Part shown: positions 22,920 through 34,963 of the stretch, one piece after another
How positions within the stretch are numbered: position 1 is the stretch's first letter
How the letters are laid out: the number at the start of each line of letters is the position of its first letter
Assembly: GCA_029582165.1 (NCBI GenBank)
Contig: CM055892.1
Coordinates: forward strand, 9,827,254-9,891,253
Length of the DNA stretch: 64,000 bases
From: Portulaca oleracea
Taxonomy: Eukaryota; Streptophyta; Magnoliopsida; Caryophyllales; Portulacaceae
Direction: 5' to 3'
Notes under the pieces: model-generated
Told to the model about the DNA's origin: nothing
The model's input: the letters and a program-made list of their open reading frames with translations, nothing else
Database searches by the model: none
Translations under genes and position numbers: made by a program

Positions 22920-24683
22920 GAATGGTATCAGAGCTCTGGGTTACGACCTGGTAGCTCCTAAGTGTCTATTAGGTTTTTAGTTAGAGCTTAGGATGCTACG
23001 TTCGGAGTGTGAGTGTAGGACGGGGACTGGGATATATTTTGCTCCCTAATTGTTTATGAGTTATATGCTTACTTAATCTGTTGTTATCAAGTAACCTTGG
23101 GAATGTTTTGTTATGTTCGAATTACTAAAGGAGAAACTCTTTAGTAAGAGTTGGATAAGTCTGATTCTTCTAATTCCAGGATGACTCAAGACGATGGAAC
23201 TAGATCTAATGGGGTCAAGGTAGGCCTATCCCAACTAGTGATGAGCTGAGACAACGGTTTGCAGAACTCCAAGAGACAGCAGCTGCACGAGCAGCACAAG
23301 CTGCTCAATCCGCCACGAATGGAGAGGACACCCCGCCAATAGTCCCCGAGATGGCACAACTTATGATGATGGAGATGATGACTCGGTAGACCGAGCATCT
23401 TCAACGAATGTCGGAGCAAATAGGCGACACGAGGAGGGACAACAATGCCTCTTTATTCAAGGAGTTTAACAGCCTCAACCCTCCCACCTACTCTGGGGAA
23501 GCTGACCCCAAGGTGTTTGAAGAGTGGATACGTGACATCGAAAAGAAATTCGACGCTCTTCCCTGCCTGAGGAGCGGAAAGTTGGATTTGCGACCTACCA
23601 CCTGAAAGGAGAGGCTGACTTATGGTGGATGAGTGTGAAGGAACAACATAATGAACCTGGGTTCAACTGGAACCGGTTCAAGGAGATGCTGAAAAATCGC
23701 TTTTACCCTATGTCGCTCCAAAAGGCTAAGGAGAAAGAGTTTCTAGAATTGGAACAAGGAAAGAACAGTGTGCTGGAATACGCTACCAAGTTCTCGGAAA
23801 TGTCCCGTTTCGCTTCAGCATATGTGGCTAATGAAGTTTTGAAGATGAACCGTTTCGAGAGTGGATTGAGTTTTGACATTCAAGATCGTATGTTAGCATG
23901 CACATTCACATCGTATCAGGAGATGCTGGACGTGGCCATCAACATTGAGGGAGTGGCTATAGCTCGGGAGGCATATATGAACAAGCAAGGCAACAAGAGA
24001 AAGGAACCTTCCCGCTCTGATCATACTCCAATATACCCCGACAAGAGAAGCCATCACAACAACTGGCAGGGTAACCAAGCACCACCACCTGGGTTGTTTT
24101 GTAGAGCTTGTGGCAAACCGGGTCATATCGCCAAGGAATGCAGGACTAACCTGAGGGCAAGTTGCTACCGGTGTGGCAGCCCACATCATATGGTAAGAGA
24201 TTGCTCTCTTCCAGCACCAGAAGGGTCTAACCATAGAAGGACCAACGATCAAGGGGCCCCACCCTCAACATACTAGGGACGAGGAGGTTACAACAGGAAC
24301 TTAAGGCAACAACACCCTAATCGAGATGGTACCAACGGCAACCAGGCTAATCGTGACAGGCCACCTAATCAACACCCACCTCGTCAGCAATATCAGGCCC
24401 CACGCAACCAAGGAGGACGAGTATACTTAATGCGGGGAAATGAAATAGAAAAGTTGGACGACATTGACGATGGTACTTATCTCTTTACCTCGTAAGTTAT
24501 AGTATGATTAAGTTTTGGACCCTATGCGTGTGGCATGTTGAGTTTCGGGGACGAAACTCTTTTGAAGAAGGTAATGATGTAAAATCCTGAGTTTTTGGTT
24601 AAGGTAACCGTGAATTCCGTCTGAAGAATCGCTAAGTAAGAGTTTAAGTTTCGAGGACGAAACTTCTTTTAAGGGGGTAATGA
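22920..24683 (+). mobile_element. Internal domain 1 with PBS, broken gag, decoy and real PPT
   Basis: The primer site TGGTATCAGAGC (22923-22934, initiator Met tRNA) follows the LTR end directly. The 3' end holds two GTTTCGnGGACGAAAC motifs (24542-24557 and 24648-24663). The first precedes a decoy PPT/LTR start (GTAATGATGTAAAATCCTGA, 24571-24590). The second precedes the real purine tract AAGGGGG (24671-24677) and LTR 2. Confidence 0.9.
23181..24495 (+). pseudogene. gag: Gag copy 1 (frameshifts and stops)
   Basis: It aligns throughout with the open copy at 28259-29575. It is broken by a missing C near 23215 (GGGGTCAAGG), a CAG-to-TAG stop at about 23387, a second frameshift near 23567 and a CAG-to-TAG stop at about 24275. 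It keeps the gag core (NRFYPMSLQKAKEKEFLELE) and two zinc knuckles, C-x2-C-x4-H-x4-C (CRACGKPGHIAKEC and CYRCGSPHHMVRDC). It is the most decayed of the three copies. Confidence 0.88.
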
Positions 24684-27600
24684 TGTAAAACCCTGAAAAA
24701 TTCAATTGTGTTTACCGTTAAATTACCTAACGTGCGTTTAGTCCTGTTAATCTTTTACCTGTTCTCACACGGAGCTCTTAGGACCGCGAGTGCGTTCGTT
24801 GGAATTTTTAGAGTCTTAAAAATATCAGTTAGAGACTTTTTGGGTATCGGTTAAAATTAATTGGGATCAGTTTGTAAAAACTGTTTAAGGAAATGTGTTG
24901 TTTTAGGAAAAGAATAAATTGGAAGGGTGTTATTAACACCTAGGTTTTATTTGTACAAATTTTACCCTAATTTTATCCCTCTATAAATACCCTATTTGGA
25001 TCCCTACCCAATAAACAAATACCCTAAAATTATTCATCCGCCGCAATTCTCTCTCTCTTCCCTCTCTCTCTCTCTCTCTCTCTCTCCTTCCTTTCTCCCT
25101 CTGCTTCACCCCAGACTACGCACCACCACACCACCCACCAATACACCACCAACGCTCCACCTCCAACCACCCTCTTTCCGACGCCGATCATCACCCCACC
25201 ACATTCCGACCGTCGCTCCACCTTCTTCTGGCCGTCACCGCCGCCAACCGACGCCAAGAAATCGACCCCCAGCCTCCCATTGCACCCCGACGATCATCAC
25301 CATACCACCACTCACGCAACCACCATCAACCACCTCAAACCGCCTCCTCTCACCAGCTTCTCGCCGCCATCCACCACCCCACCGGAATTCGACCGTCGTT
25401 TCACCTTTTCCGGCCACCTCCACCCTGCGCTGACTTCCCAAAGTCTCGCTAAAACCCACCCGAGACTCCCGGTTTGCTCCGTGAACGTCTCATGACTTTG
25501 TCGCCAACATTTCCCGACGCCCCCACCTCGCCACCGCCGACCCCGAGTACCACCCCGGTCCCACCTCTTCTAGCTTGGATTCATTGTTTGTGCTCTCTCT
25601 ATCCTTCTCTCTCTCTACAAGTTAATATGGGTGTATTTGTGTTAGGATTAGTTTAATCATGCTTTATATTATTAATGTGTTATTAGAGTAGATAAACTTA
25701 TATATATACTATTAATAATGGATAAATACATGTTAGTATATTAAGTGTAATATTAGGGTATGATTAGTTTAATTTTTTTATAAGTTAACACTCCTAGTTT
25801 AAATGTTTATGTGTGATATCTTGATGCTTGTATCAATGATTAATATTTCATGAACATTAATGTATTAATGTTAAGTTAAGTAGTGTAAAATATCATGTTA
25901 TTGTATGTTAGTTTTGTTTCAAGAATATTATCCATTTTGACAATAATATTAAGTTATTAGTAAGTTTCGTGATTTTATTAAGTTTCGTAGTATTTTTTTT
26001 AGATATTGTATTATTATTAAGTTTCCAAGTTATTATTAAGTTATTGTATTACTAATAAGTTTTCATGTGGCTACTTTCATAGTACTTCTTTTGTTAAGGC
26101 TTGTATTACTATTTTAGAGTACCTATTATTATTATTACCAAGTCCATGATATTGTGGAAACCTTATGTGTTTGTGTGTATCTTGGTATTACATGTCTTTG
26201 GTAGGATGGAAATATTTTTGGGTTGTTTCATGTTGACATGGGAGACCTAGGAATATGTTAGGAACCTTAAAAGAGTGATTCCTAGTTAGTAAAGCATGCT
26301 ATGTGTTTGTCTGTATCTTGGTATTACATGTCTTTGGTAGGATGGAAATATTTTTAGGGTTGTTTCATGTTGACATGGGAGACCTAGGAATATGTTAGGA
26401 ACCTTAAAAGAGTGATTCCTAGTTAGTAAAGCATGCTATAGTGGCCTAGTGTTGTTATTGCATGAATAATGACAATTTGGTAATTTATGTGAATAGTGCA
26501 ATGCAAGTCACGAGTTAGATTTTACATATATAATGAGAAGTATGATTGATATAGTTTATGTGTGAAAATTTCATGTATGCTCTTGTCCTAAAAGTCATGT
26601 ATAGTACATAGTTTAAAAGATGTGATGTATGCCTCGCGCTATTGAGTTTGTAGTTAGATATACATGGTATGTGATTAGTAAGAATTTGTTAAGTGGGAAA
26701 GGGTAGGATGTACGCGAATTAGCTATCGTGATGAGCGAGTTTTGATTTTAGAAATATGTTCGATTATTAGGTTCGAGCGAGGAAACGAACCAGTAGGCTC
26801 CGTGTGCGTCTTTTGATTTGAAGTGAAATTCGCCATGTAATGTCTATGTCCTAATCCCTTTGGGATGCCCTTTTATCTGTTTTGTGATTTTAATATGTTT
26901 TATGAAGATTGCATCCCGCACGGGGACTTTCTGTGAAGTTAGGCTGTCTGATTTGGAAGTCTGTGAGTTGTTTTTTCTGAGTTGAGTAAAATGTGACAGT
27001 CTTTTAAACTCTGAGTTTTTATTCTGTTGATTTTTCAAACGAGGTTGAGTTTTGTTTGAAGTCTGACATCTGATAATTCATAAGATACTAATAATCAAAG
27101 TGAAACCATAAGTGGGTTGCGGGTAACGACCCTTAGACCAGGATTTTTTCCTGCAAGGGAGTTATCAAGAGATCGGGGAGTCCCGATATTATATCTGAGA
27201 TTGTGCGCACGATCCGATTCTGCTTTCGACCGCCATCCATTACGATTACGAGGATCCGAGATCTGCTCGATTCTGAGTTCTGATATTCTGGGGATAGGCA
27301 AATCCTGCCCGCATAATAAAATTCTGATTGTTTTCTAAGGAAATGATTACTCTGTTTCTTATTTATGATTTCTGATTTCTGATTTCTGATTTATGATGTC
27401 TGATTCTGAGTTTGAAATTGTCAGTTGAGGTTTTCTGGAACGTTGTGTTTTTCTCAATGGAAAGTTGATACTGTTGGTTTATAAGTTTTGTTATTTTTGA
27501 ACTCTGGTTATTTTTGGGTTTGGTTTCAAATGAGTTGTAAAAAGGTTTGACTTGTTCCCCTCCCCTAAAATGGTTTGAAATGAACTTTGAACTGTTTTGA

Positions 27601-27997
27601 CAGTTAGGGGTAAACATTATTGAGGTTTCCCCCCTCATGTTGTGAATGTTTTGTTTTCAGGTGAAGATCAACTATTTGAAGGGGAAGGGCACTAGAGTGA
27701 GGACGTTGGACTTAGCCGTTTTGATAATAAAGTTTAGTTTATGTTTAAACTTGAAGTTTAGTTAATGTTGTGTTTTGATGTTCTAGAATTCTAAGTTCCT
27801 TTCGTTGTTAATTTGAAGTAAACAGATATCGTTTGTGGTTAGTTTTCCTTTCTTGCCTTGTATCTCTTCGGAGGTACGGCAGTAACGCCCAAGTAAATAA
27901 CATAAGTTAAAAAAAAAAATGAGTCTTCCGCTGTTAATGTTAGTCATTGTTTGACTTTGACAGTTAAGTTCAGATCTGAAATTTTCGGGGCGTTACA
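24684..27997 (+). repeat. LTR 2 of the array (3314 bp)
   Basis: Same ends as LTR 1; TATAAATA at 24982-24989. It is longer mainly because the 137-bp unit is doubled (26165-26437) and the (CT)n leader tract is longer. Confidence 0.92.
26165..26437 (+). repeat. 137-bp variable repeat, two copies in LTR 2
   Basis: Copies at 26165-26300 and 26301-26437 abut directly. The first copy lacks one base in its T/G run (TTTTTGGG). Confidence 0.92.
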
Positions 27998-29763
27998 GAA
28001 TGGTATCAGAGCTCTGGGTTACGACCTGGTAGCTCCTAAGTGTCTATTAGGTTTTTAATTAGAGCTTAGGATGCTACGTTCGGAGTGTGAGTGTAGGACG
28101 GGGACTGGGATATATTTTGCTCCCTAATTGTTTATGAGTTATATGCTTACTTAATCTGTTGTTATCAAGTAACTTTGTGAATGTTTTGTTATGTTCGAAT
28201 TACTAAAGGAGAAACTCTTTAGTAAGAGTTGGATAAGGCTGATTCTTCTAACTCCAGGATGACTCAAGACGATGGAACTAGATCTAATGGGGCTCAAGGT
28301 AGGCCTATCCCAACTAGTGATGAGCTGAGACAACGGTTTGCAGAACTCCAAGAGAAAGCAGCTGCACGAGCAGCACAAGCTGCTCAATCCGCCACGAATG
28401 GAGAGGACACCCCGCCAATAGTCCCCGAGATGGCACAACTTATGATGATGGAGATGATGACTCGGCAGACCGAGCATCTTCAACGAATGTCGGAGCAAAT
28501 AGGCGACACGAGGGGGGACAACAATGCCTCTTTATTCAAGGAGTTTAAGAGCCTCAACCCTCCCACCTACTCTGGGGAAGCTGACCCCAAGGTGTTTGAA
28601 GAAACGATACATGACATCGAAAAGAAATTCGACGCTCTTCCCTGCCCTAAGGAGCGGAAAGTTGGATTTGCGACCTACCACCTGAAAGGAGAGGCTGACT
28701 TATGGTGGATGAGTGTGAAGGAACAACAGAATGAACTTGGGTTCAACTGGAAACGGTTCAAGGAGATGCTGAAAAATCGCTTTTACCCTATGTCGCTCCA
28801 AAAGGCTAAGGAGAAAGAGTTTCTAGAATTGGAACAAGGAAAGAATAGTGTGCTGGAATACGCTACCAAGTTCTCGGAATTGTCCCGTTTCGCTTCAGCA
28901 TATGTGGCTAATGAAGTTTTGAAGATGAACCGTTTCGAGAGTGGATTGAGTTTTGACATTCAAGATCGTATGTCAGCACGCACATTCACATCGTATCAGG
29001 AGATGCTGGACGTGGCCATCAACATTGAGAGAGTGGCTATAGCTCGGGAGACATATATGAACAAGCAAGGCAACAAGAGAAAGGAACCTTCCCGCTCTGA
29101 TCATACTCCAATATACCCCGACAAGAGAAGCCATCACAACAACTGGCAGGGTAACCAAGCACCACCACCTGGGTTGTTTTGTAGAGCTTGTGGCAAACCG
29201 GGCCATATCGCCAGGGAATGCAGGACTAACATGAGGGCAAGTTTCTACCGGTGTGGCAGCCCACATCATATGGTAAGAGATTGCTCTCTTCCAGCACCAG
29301 AAGGGTCTAACCATAGAAGGACCAACGATCAATGGGCCCCACCCTCAACATACCAGGGACGAGGAGGTTACAACAGGAACTTAAGGCAACAACACCTGAA
29401 TCGGGATGGTACCAACGGCAACCAGGCTAATCGTGACAGGCCACCTAATCAACACCCACCTCGTCAGCAATATCAGGCCCCACGCAACCAAGGAGGATTA
29501 GTATACTTAATGCGGGGAAATGAAATAGAAAAATTGGACGACATTGACGATGGTACTTATCTCTTTACCTCGTAAGTTATAATATGATTAAATTTTGGAC
29601 CCTATGCGTGTGGCAAGTTGAGTTTCGGGGACGAAACTCTTTTGAAGAAGGTAATGATGTAAAATCCTGAGTTTTTGGTTAAGGTAACCGTGAATTCCGT
29701 CTGAAGAATCGCTAAGTAAGAGTTTAAGTTTTGAGGACGAAACTTCTTTTAAGGGGGTAATGA
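27998..29763 (+). mobile_element. Internal domain 2 with PBS, open gag and PPT
   Basis: The primer site TGGTATCAGAGC lies at 28001-28012. The 3' end repeats the arrangement of domain 1: decoy GTAATGATGTAAAATCCTGA near 29651-29670, then AAGGGGGTAATGA before LTR 3. The second motif has TTGAGG instead of TCGAGG. Confidence 0.9.
28259..29575 (+). CDS. gag: Gag copy 2 (full-length frame, 438 residues)
   Basis: The ATG at 28259 is used because the more upstream in-frame codon at 28229 is TTG. In order: a polar Ala/Gln-rich N-terminus, NPPTYSGEADPKVFEE (about residue 100), the retrotransposon gag core (HLKGEADLWWMSVKEQQ; FKEMLKNRFYPMSLQKAKEK), a basic linker, and zinc knuckles at about 308-321 (CRACGKPGHIAREC) and 331-344. 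In the second knuckle the first Cys has become Phe (FYRCGSPHHMVRDC), so it probably no longer binds zinc well. The C-terminus is Arg/Gln/Asn-rich and ends in YLFTS. This is the only copy with a complete frame. Known role of the family: packaging of element RNA. Confidence 0.88.
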   Translation: MTQDDGTRSNGAQGRPIPTSDELRQRFAELQEKAAARAAQAAQSATNGEDTPPIVPEMAQLMMMEMMTRQTEHLQRMSEQIGDTRGDNNASLFKEFKSLNPPTYSGEADPKVFEETIHDIEKKFDALPCPKERKVGFATYHLKGEADLWWMSVKEQQNELGFNWKRFKEMLKNRFYPMSLQKAKEKEFLELEQGKNSVLEYATKFSELSRFASAYVANEVLKMNRFESGLSFDIQDRMSARTFTSYQEMLDVAINIERVAIARETYMNKQGNKRKEPSRSDHTPIYPDKRSHHNNWQGNQAPPPGLFCRACGKPGHIARECRTNMRASFYRCGSPHHMVRDCSLPAPEGSNHRRTNDQWAPPSTYQGRGGYNRNLRQQHLNRDGTNGNQANRDRPPNQHPPRQQYQAPRNQGGLVYLMRGNEIEKLDDIDDGTYLFTS

Positions 29764-32700
29764 TGTAAAACCCTGAAAAATTCAATTGTGTTTACCGTTA
29801 AATTACCTAACGTGCGTTTAGTCCTGTTAATCTTTTACCTGTTCTCACACGGAGCTTTTAGGACCGCGAGTGAGTTCGTTGGAATTTTTAGAGTCTTAAA
29901 AATATCAGTTAGAGACTTTTTGGGTATCGGTTAAAATTAATTGGGATCAGTTTGTAAAAACTGTTTAAGGAAAGGTGTTGTTTTAGGAAAAGAATAAATT
30001 GGAAGGGTGTTACTAACACCTAGGTTTTATTTGTACTAATTTTACCCTAATTTTATCCCTCTATAAATACCCTATTTGGATCCCTACCCAATAAACAAAT
30101 ACCCTAAAATTATTCATCCGCCGCAATTCTCTCTCTCTTCCCTCTCTCTCTCTCTCTCTCTCCTTCCTTTCTCCCTCTGCTTCACCCCAGACTACGCACC
30201 ACCACACCACCAACCAATACACCACCACCGCTCCACCTCCAACCACCCTCTTTCCGACGCCGATCATCACCCCACCACATTCCGACCGTCGCTCCACCTT
30301 CTTCTGGCCGTCACCGCGGCCAACCGACGCCAAGAAATCGACCCCCAGCCTCCCATTGCACCCCGACGATCATCACCATACCACCACTCACGCAACCACC
30401 ATCAACCACCTCAAACCGCCTCCTCTAACCAGCTTCTCGCCGCCAACCACCACCCCACCGGAATTCGACCGCCGTTTCACCTTTTCCGGCCACCTCCGCC
30501 CTGCGCTGACGTCCCAAAGTCTCGCTAAAACCCACCCCGAGACTCCCGGTTTCTTTGCCCAGGCGTCTACCGTGACTTCGTCGCCAACATTTCCCGACGC
30601 CCCCACCTCGCCACCGCCGACCCCGAGTACCACCCCGGTCCTACCTCTTCTAGCTTGGACCCATTGTTTGTGCTCTCTCTATCCTTCTCTCTCTCTACAA
30701 GTTAATATGGGTGTATTTGTGTTAGGATTAGTTTAATCATGCTTTATATTATTAATGTGTTATTAGAGTAGATAAACTTATATATATACTATTAATAATG
30801 GATAAATACATGTTAGTATATTAAGTGTAATATTAGGGTATGATTAGTTTAATTTTTTTATAAGTTAAAACTCCTAGTTTAAATGTTTATGTGTGATATC
30901 TTGATGCTTGTATCCTTGATTAATATTTCATGAACATTAATGTATTAATGTTAAGTGTAAAATATCTTGTTATTGTATGTTAGTTTTCTTTCAAGAATAT
31001 TATCCATTTTGACAATAATATTAAGTTATTAGTAAGTTTCGTGATTTTATTAAGTTTCGTAGTATTTTTTTTAGATATTGTATTATTATTAAGTTTCCAA
31101 GTATTATTAAGTTATTGTATTAGTAATAAGTTTTCATGTGGCTACTTTCATAGTACTTCTTTTGTTAAGGCTTGTATTACTATTTTTGAAAACCTATTAT
31201 TATTATTACCAAGTCCATGATATTGTGGAAACCTTATGTGTTTGTGTGTATCTTGGTATTACATGTCTTTGGTAGGATGGAAATATTTTTAGGGTTGTTT
31301 CATGTTGACATGGGAGACCTAGGAATATGTTAGGAACCTTAAAAGAGTGATTCCTAGTTAGTAAAGCATGCTATGTGTTTGTTTGTATCTTGGTATTACA
31401 TGTCTTTGGTAGGATGGAAATATTTTTATGGTTGTTTCATGTTGACATGGGAGACCTAGGAATATGTTAGGAACCTTAAAAGAGTGATTCCTAGTTAGTG
31501 AAGCATGCTATGTGTTTGTCTGTATCTTGGTATTACATGTCTTTGGTAGGATGGAAATATTTTTATGGTTGTTTCATGCTGACATGGGAGACCTAGGAAT
31601 ATGTTAGGAACCTTAAAAGAGTGATTCCTAGTTAGTAAAGCATGCTATAGTGGCCTAGTGTTGTTATTGCATGAATAATGACAATTTGGTAATTTATGTG
31701 AATAGTGCAATGCAAGTCACGAGTTAGATTTTACATGAATAATGAGAAGTATGATTGATATAGTTTATGTGTGAAAATTTCATGTATGCTCTTGTCCTAA
31801 AAGTCATGTATAGTACATAGTTTAAAAGATGTGATGTATGCTTCGCGCTATTGAGTTTGTAGTTAGATATACATGGTATGTGATTAGTAAGAATTTGTTA
31901 AGTGGGAAAGGGTAGGATGTACGCGAATTAGCTATCGTGATGAGCGAGTTTTGATTTTAGAAATATGTTCGATTATTAGGTTCGAGCGAGGAAACGAACC
32001 AGTAGGCTCCGTGTGCGTCTTTTGATTTGAAGTGAAATTCGCCATGTAATGTCTATGTCCTAATCCCTTTGGGATGCCCTTTTATCTGTTTTGTGATTTT
32101 AATATGTTTTATGAAGATTGCATCCCGCACGGGGACTTTCTGTGAAGCTAGACTGTCTGATTTGGAAGTCTGGGAGTTGTTTTTTCTGAGTTGAGTAAAA
32201 TGTGACAGTCTCTTAAACTCTGAGTTTTTATTCTGTTGATTTTTGAAACGAGGTTGAGTTTTGTTTGAAGTCTGACGTCTGATAATTCATAAGATACTAA
32301 TAATCAAAGTGAAACCATAAGCGGGTTGCGGGTAACGACCCTTAGACCAGGATTTGTTCCTGCAAGGGAGTTATCAAGAGATCGGGGAGTCCCGATATTA
32401 TATCTGAGATTGTGCACGATTCGATTCTCGCTTCGACCGCCATCCATTCTGATTCTGAGGATCTGAGATCCTGTTCTGATTCTGAGTTCTGATATTCTGG
32501 GGATAGGCAAATCCCGCCCGCATAATAAAATTCTGATTGTTTTCTGAGGAAATGATTACTCTGTTTCTGATTTCTGATTTCTGATTTCTGATTTCTGATG
32601 TCTGATTCTGAGTTTGAAAGTGTCAGTTGAGGTTTTCTGGAACGTTGTGTTTTTCTCAGTGGAAAGTTGATACTGTTGGTTTATAAGTTTTGTTATTTTT

Positions 32701-33197
32701 TAACTCTGGTTATTTTTGGGTTGGGTTTCAAATGAGTTGTAAAAAGGTTTGACTTGTTCCCCTCCCCTAAAATGGTTTGAAATGAACTTTGAACTGTTTT
32801 GACAGTTAGGGGTAAACATTATTGAGGTTTCCCCCCTCATGTTGTGAATGTTTTGTTTTCAAGTGAAGATCAACTATGTGAAGGGGAAGGGCACTAGAGT
32901 GAGGACGTTGGACTTAGCCGTTTTGATAATAAAGTTTAGTTTATGTTTAAACTTGAAGTTTAGTTAATGTTGTGTTTTGATGTTCTAGAATTCTAAGTTC
33001 CTTTCGTTGTTAATTTGAAGTAAACAGTTATCGATTGTGGTTAGTTTTCCTTTCTTGCCTTGTATCTCTTCGGAGGTACGGCAGTAACGCCCAAGTAAAT
33101 AACATAAGTTAAAAAAAAATGAGTCTTCCGCTGTTAATGTTAGTCATTGTTTGACTTTGACCGTTAAGTTCAGATCTGAAATTTTCGGGGCGTTACA
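29764..33197 (+). repeat. LTR 3 of the array (3434 bp)
   Basis: Same ends; TATAAATA at 30062-30069. It carries three copies of the 137-bp unit (31236-31646) and a short deletion near 30955 (TTAAGTAG missing relative to the others). Confidence 0.92.
31236..31646 (+). repeat. 137-bp variable repeat, three copies in LTR 3
   Basis: Copies at 31236-31372, 31373-31509 and 31510-31646. Copies 2 and 3 share TTTTTATGG where copy 1 has TTTTTAGGG. Confidence 0.92.
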
Positions 33198-34963
33198 GAA
33201 TGGTATCAGAGCTCTGGGTTACGACCTGGTAGCTCTTAAGTGTCTATTAGGTTTTTAGTTAGAGCTTAGGATGCTACGTTCGGAGTGTGAGTGTAGGACG
33301 GGGACTGGGATATATTTTGCTCCCTAATTGTTTATGAGTTATATGCTTACTTAATCTGTTGTTATCAAGTAACCTTGTGAATGTTTTGTTATGTTCGAAT
33401 TACTAAAGGAGAAACTCTTTAGTAAGAGTTGGATAAGTCTGATTCTTCTAACTCCAGGATGACTCAAGACGATGGAACTAGATCTAATGGGGCTCAAGGT
33501 AGGCCTATCCCAACTAGTGATGAGCTGAGACAACGGTTTGCAGAACTCCAAGAGACAGCAGCTGCACGAGCAGCACAAGCTGCTCAATCCGCCACGAATG
33601 GAGAGGACACCCCGCCAATAGTCCCCGAGATGGCACAACTTATGATGATGGAGATGATGACTCGGCAGACCGAGCATCTTCAACGAATGTCGGAGCAAAT
33701 AGGCGACACGAGGGGGGACAACAATGCCTCTTTATTCAAGGAGTTTAAGAGCCTCAACCCTCCCACCTACTCTGGGGAAGCTGACCCCAAGGTGTTTGAA
33801 GAAACGATACGTGACATCGAAAAGAAATTCGACGCTCTTCCCTGCCCTGAGGAGCGGAAAGTTGGATTTGCGACCTACCACCTGAAAGGAGAGACTGACT
33901 TATGGTGGATGAGTGTAAAGGAACAACAGAATGCACCTGGGTTCAACTGGAACCGGTTCAAGGAGATGCTGAAAAATCGCTTTTACCCTATGTCGCTCCA
34001 AAAGGCTAAGGAGAAAGAGTTTCTAGAATTGGAACAAGGAAAGAACAGTGTGCTGGAATACGCTACCAAGTTCTCGGAATTGTCCCGTTTCGCTTCAGCA
34101 TATGTGGCTAATGAAGTTTTGAAGATGAACCGTTTCAAGAGTGGATTGAGTTTTGACATTCAAGATCGTATGTCAGCACGCACATTCACATCGTATCAGG
34201 AGATGCTGGATGTGGCCATCAACATTGAGAGAGTGGCTATAGCTCGGGAGGCATATATGAACAAGCAAGGCAACAAGAGAAAGGAACCTTCCCGCTCTGA
34301 TCATACTCCAATATACCCCGACAAGAGAAGCCATCACAACAACTGGCAGGGTAACCAAGCACCACCACCTGGGTTGTTTTGTAGAGCTTGTGGCAGATCG
34401 GGCCATATCGCCAGGGAATGCAGGACTAACCTGAGGGCAAGTTGCTACCGGTGTGGCAGCCCACATCATATGGTAAGAGATTGCTCTCTTCCAGCACCAG
34501 AAGGGTCTAACCATAGAAGGACCAACGATCAAGGGGCCCCACCCTCAACATACCAGGGACGAGGAGGTTACAACAGGAACTTAAGGCAACAACACCTGAA
34601 TCGGTTTGGTACCAACGGCAACCAGGCTAATCGTGACAGGCCACCTAATCAACACCCACCTCGTCAGCAATATCAGGCCCCACGCAACCAAGGAGGATGA
34701 GTATACTTAATGCGGGGAAATGAAATAGAAAAGTTGGACGACATTGACGATGGTACTTATCTCTTTACCTCGTAAGTTATAGTATGATTAAGTTTTGGAC
34801 CCTATGCGTGTGGCATGTTGAGTTTCGGGGACGAAACTCTTTTGAAGAAGGTAATGATGTAAAATCCTGAGTTTTTGGTTAAGTTAACCGTGAATTCCGT
34901 CTGAAGAATCGCTAAGTAAGAGTTTAAGTTTCGAGGACGAAACTTCTTTTAAGGGGGTAATGA
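33198..34963 (+). mobile_element. Internal domain 3 with PBS, gag and PPT
   Basis: The primer site TGGTATCAGAGC lies at 33201-33212. Decoy and real PPT arrangement is as in the other domains, with AAGGGGGTAATGA ending at 34963 before LTR 4. Confidence 0.9.
33459..34700 (+). CDS. gag: Gag copy 3 (413 residues, shortened C-terminus)
   Basis: Same architecture as copy 2 and open from the ATG at 33459. Both zinc knuckles keep all ligands (CRACGRSGHIAREC and CYRCGSPHHMVRDC). A TGA at 34698-34700 replaces the TTA (Leu) codon of copy 2 and removes the last 25 residues, including DDIDDGTYLFTS. By eye it differs from copy 2 at somewhat under twenty positions over 1.2 kb, roughly 1-2 percent. Whether the shortened protein still works cannot be judged. 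Confidence 0.85.
   Translation: MTQDDGTRSNGAQGRPIPTSDELRQRFAELQETAAARAAQAAQSATNGEDTPPIVPEMAQLMMMEMMTRQTEHLQRMSEQIGDTRGDNNASLFKEFKSLNPPTYSGEADPKVFEETIRDIEKKFDALPCPEERKVGFATYHLKGETDLWWMSVKEQQNAPGFNWNRFKEMLKNRFYPMSLQKAKEKEFLELEQGKNSVLEYATKFSELSRFASAYVANEVLKMNRFKSGLSFDIQDRMSARTFTSYQEMLDVAINIERVAIAREAYMNKQGNKRKEPSRSDHTPIYPDKRSHHNNWQGNQAPPPGLFCRACGRSGHIARECRTNLRASCYRCGSPHHMVRDCSLPAPEGSNHRRTNDQGAPPSTYQGRGGYNRNLRQQHLNRFGTNGNQANRDRPPNQHPPRQQYQAPRNQGG

Noticed and set aside
22923..22934. TGGTATCAGAGC strings (also 28001, 33201, 59168) as possible tRNA gene parts
   Set aside because: They are primer-binding sites directly behind LTR ends; no tRNA body surrounds them.
28973..29332. 119-residue minus-strand frames opposite gag (also 23893, 34173)
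   Set aside because: They lie antisense to the well-supported gag zinc-knuckle region and have no family features: shadow frames.
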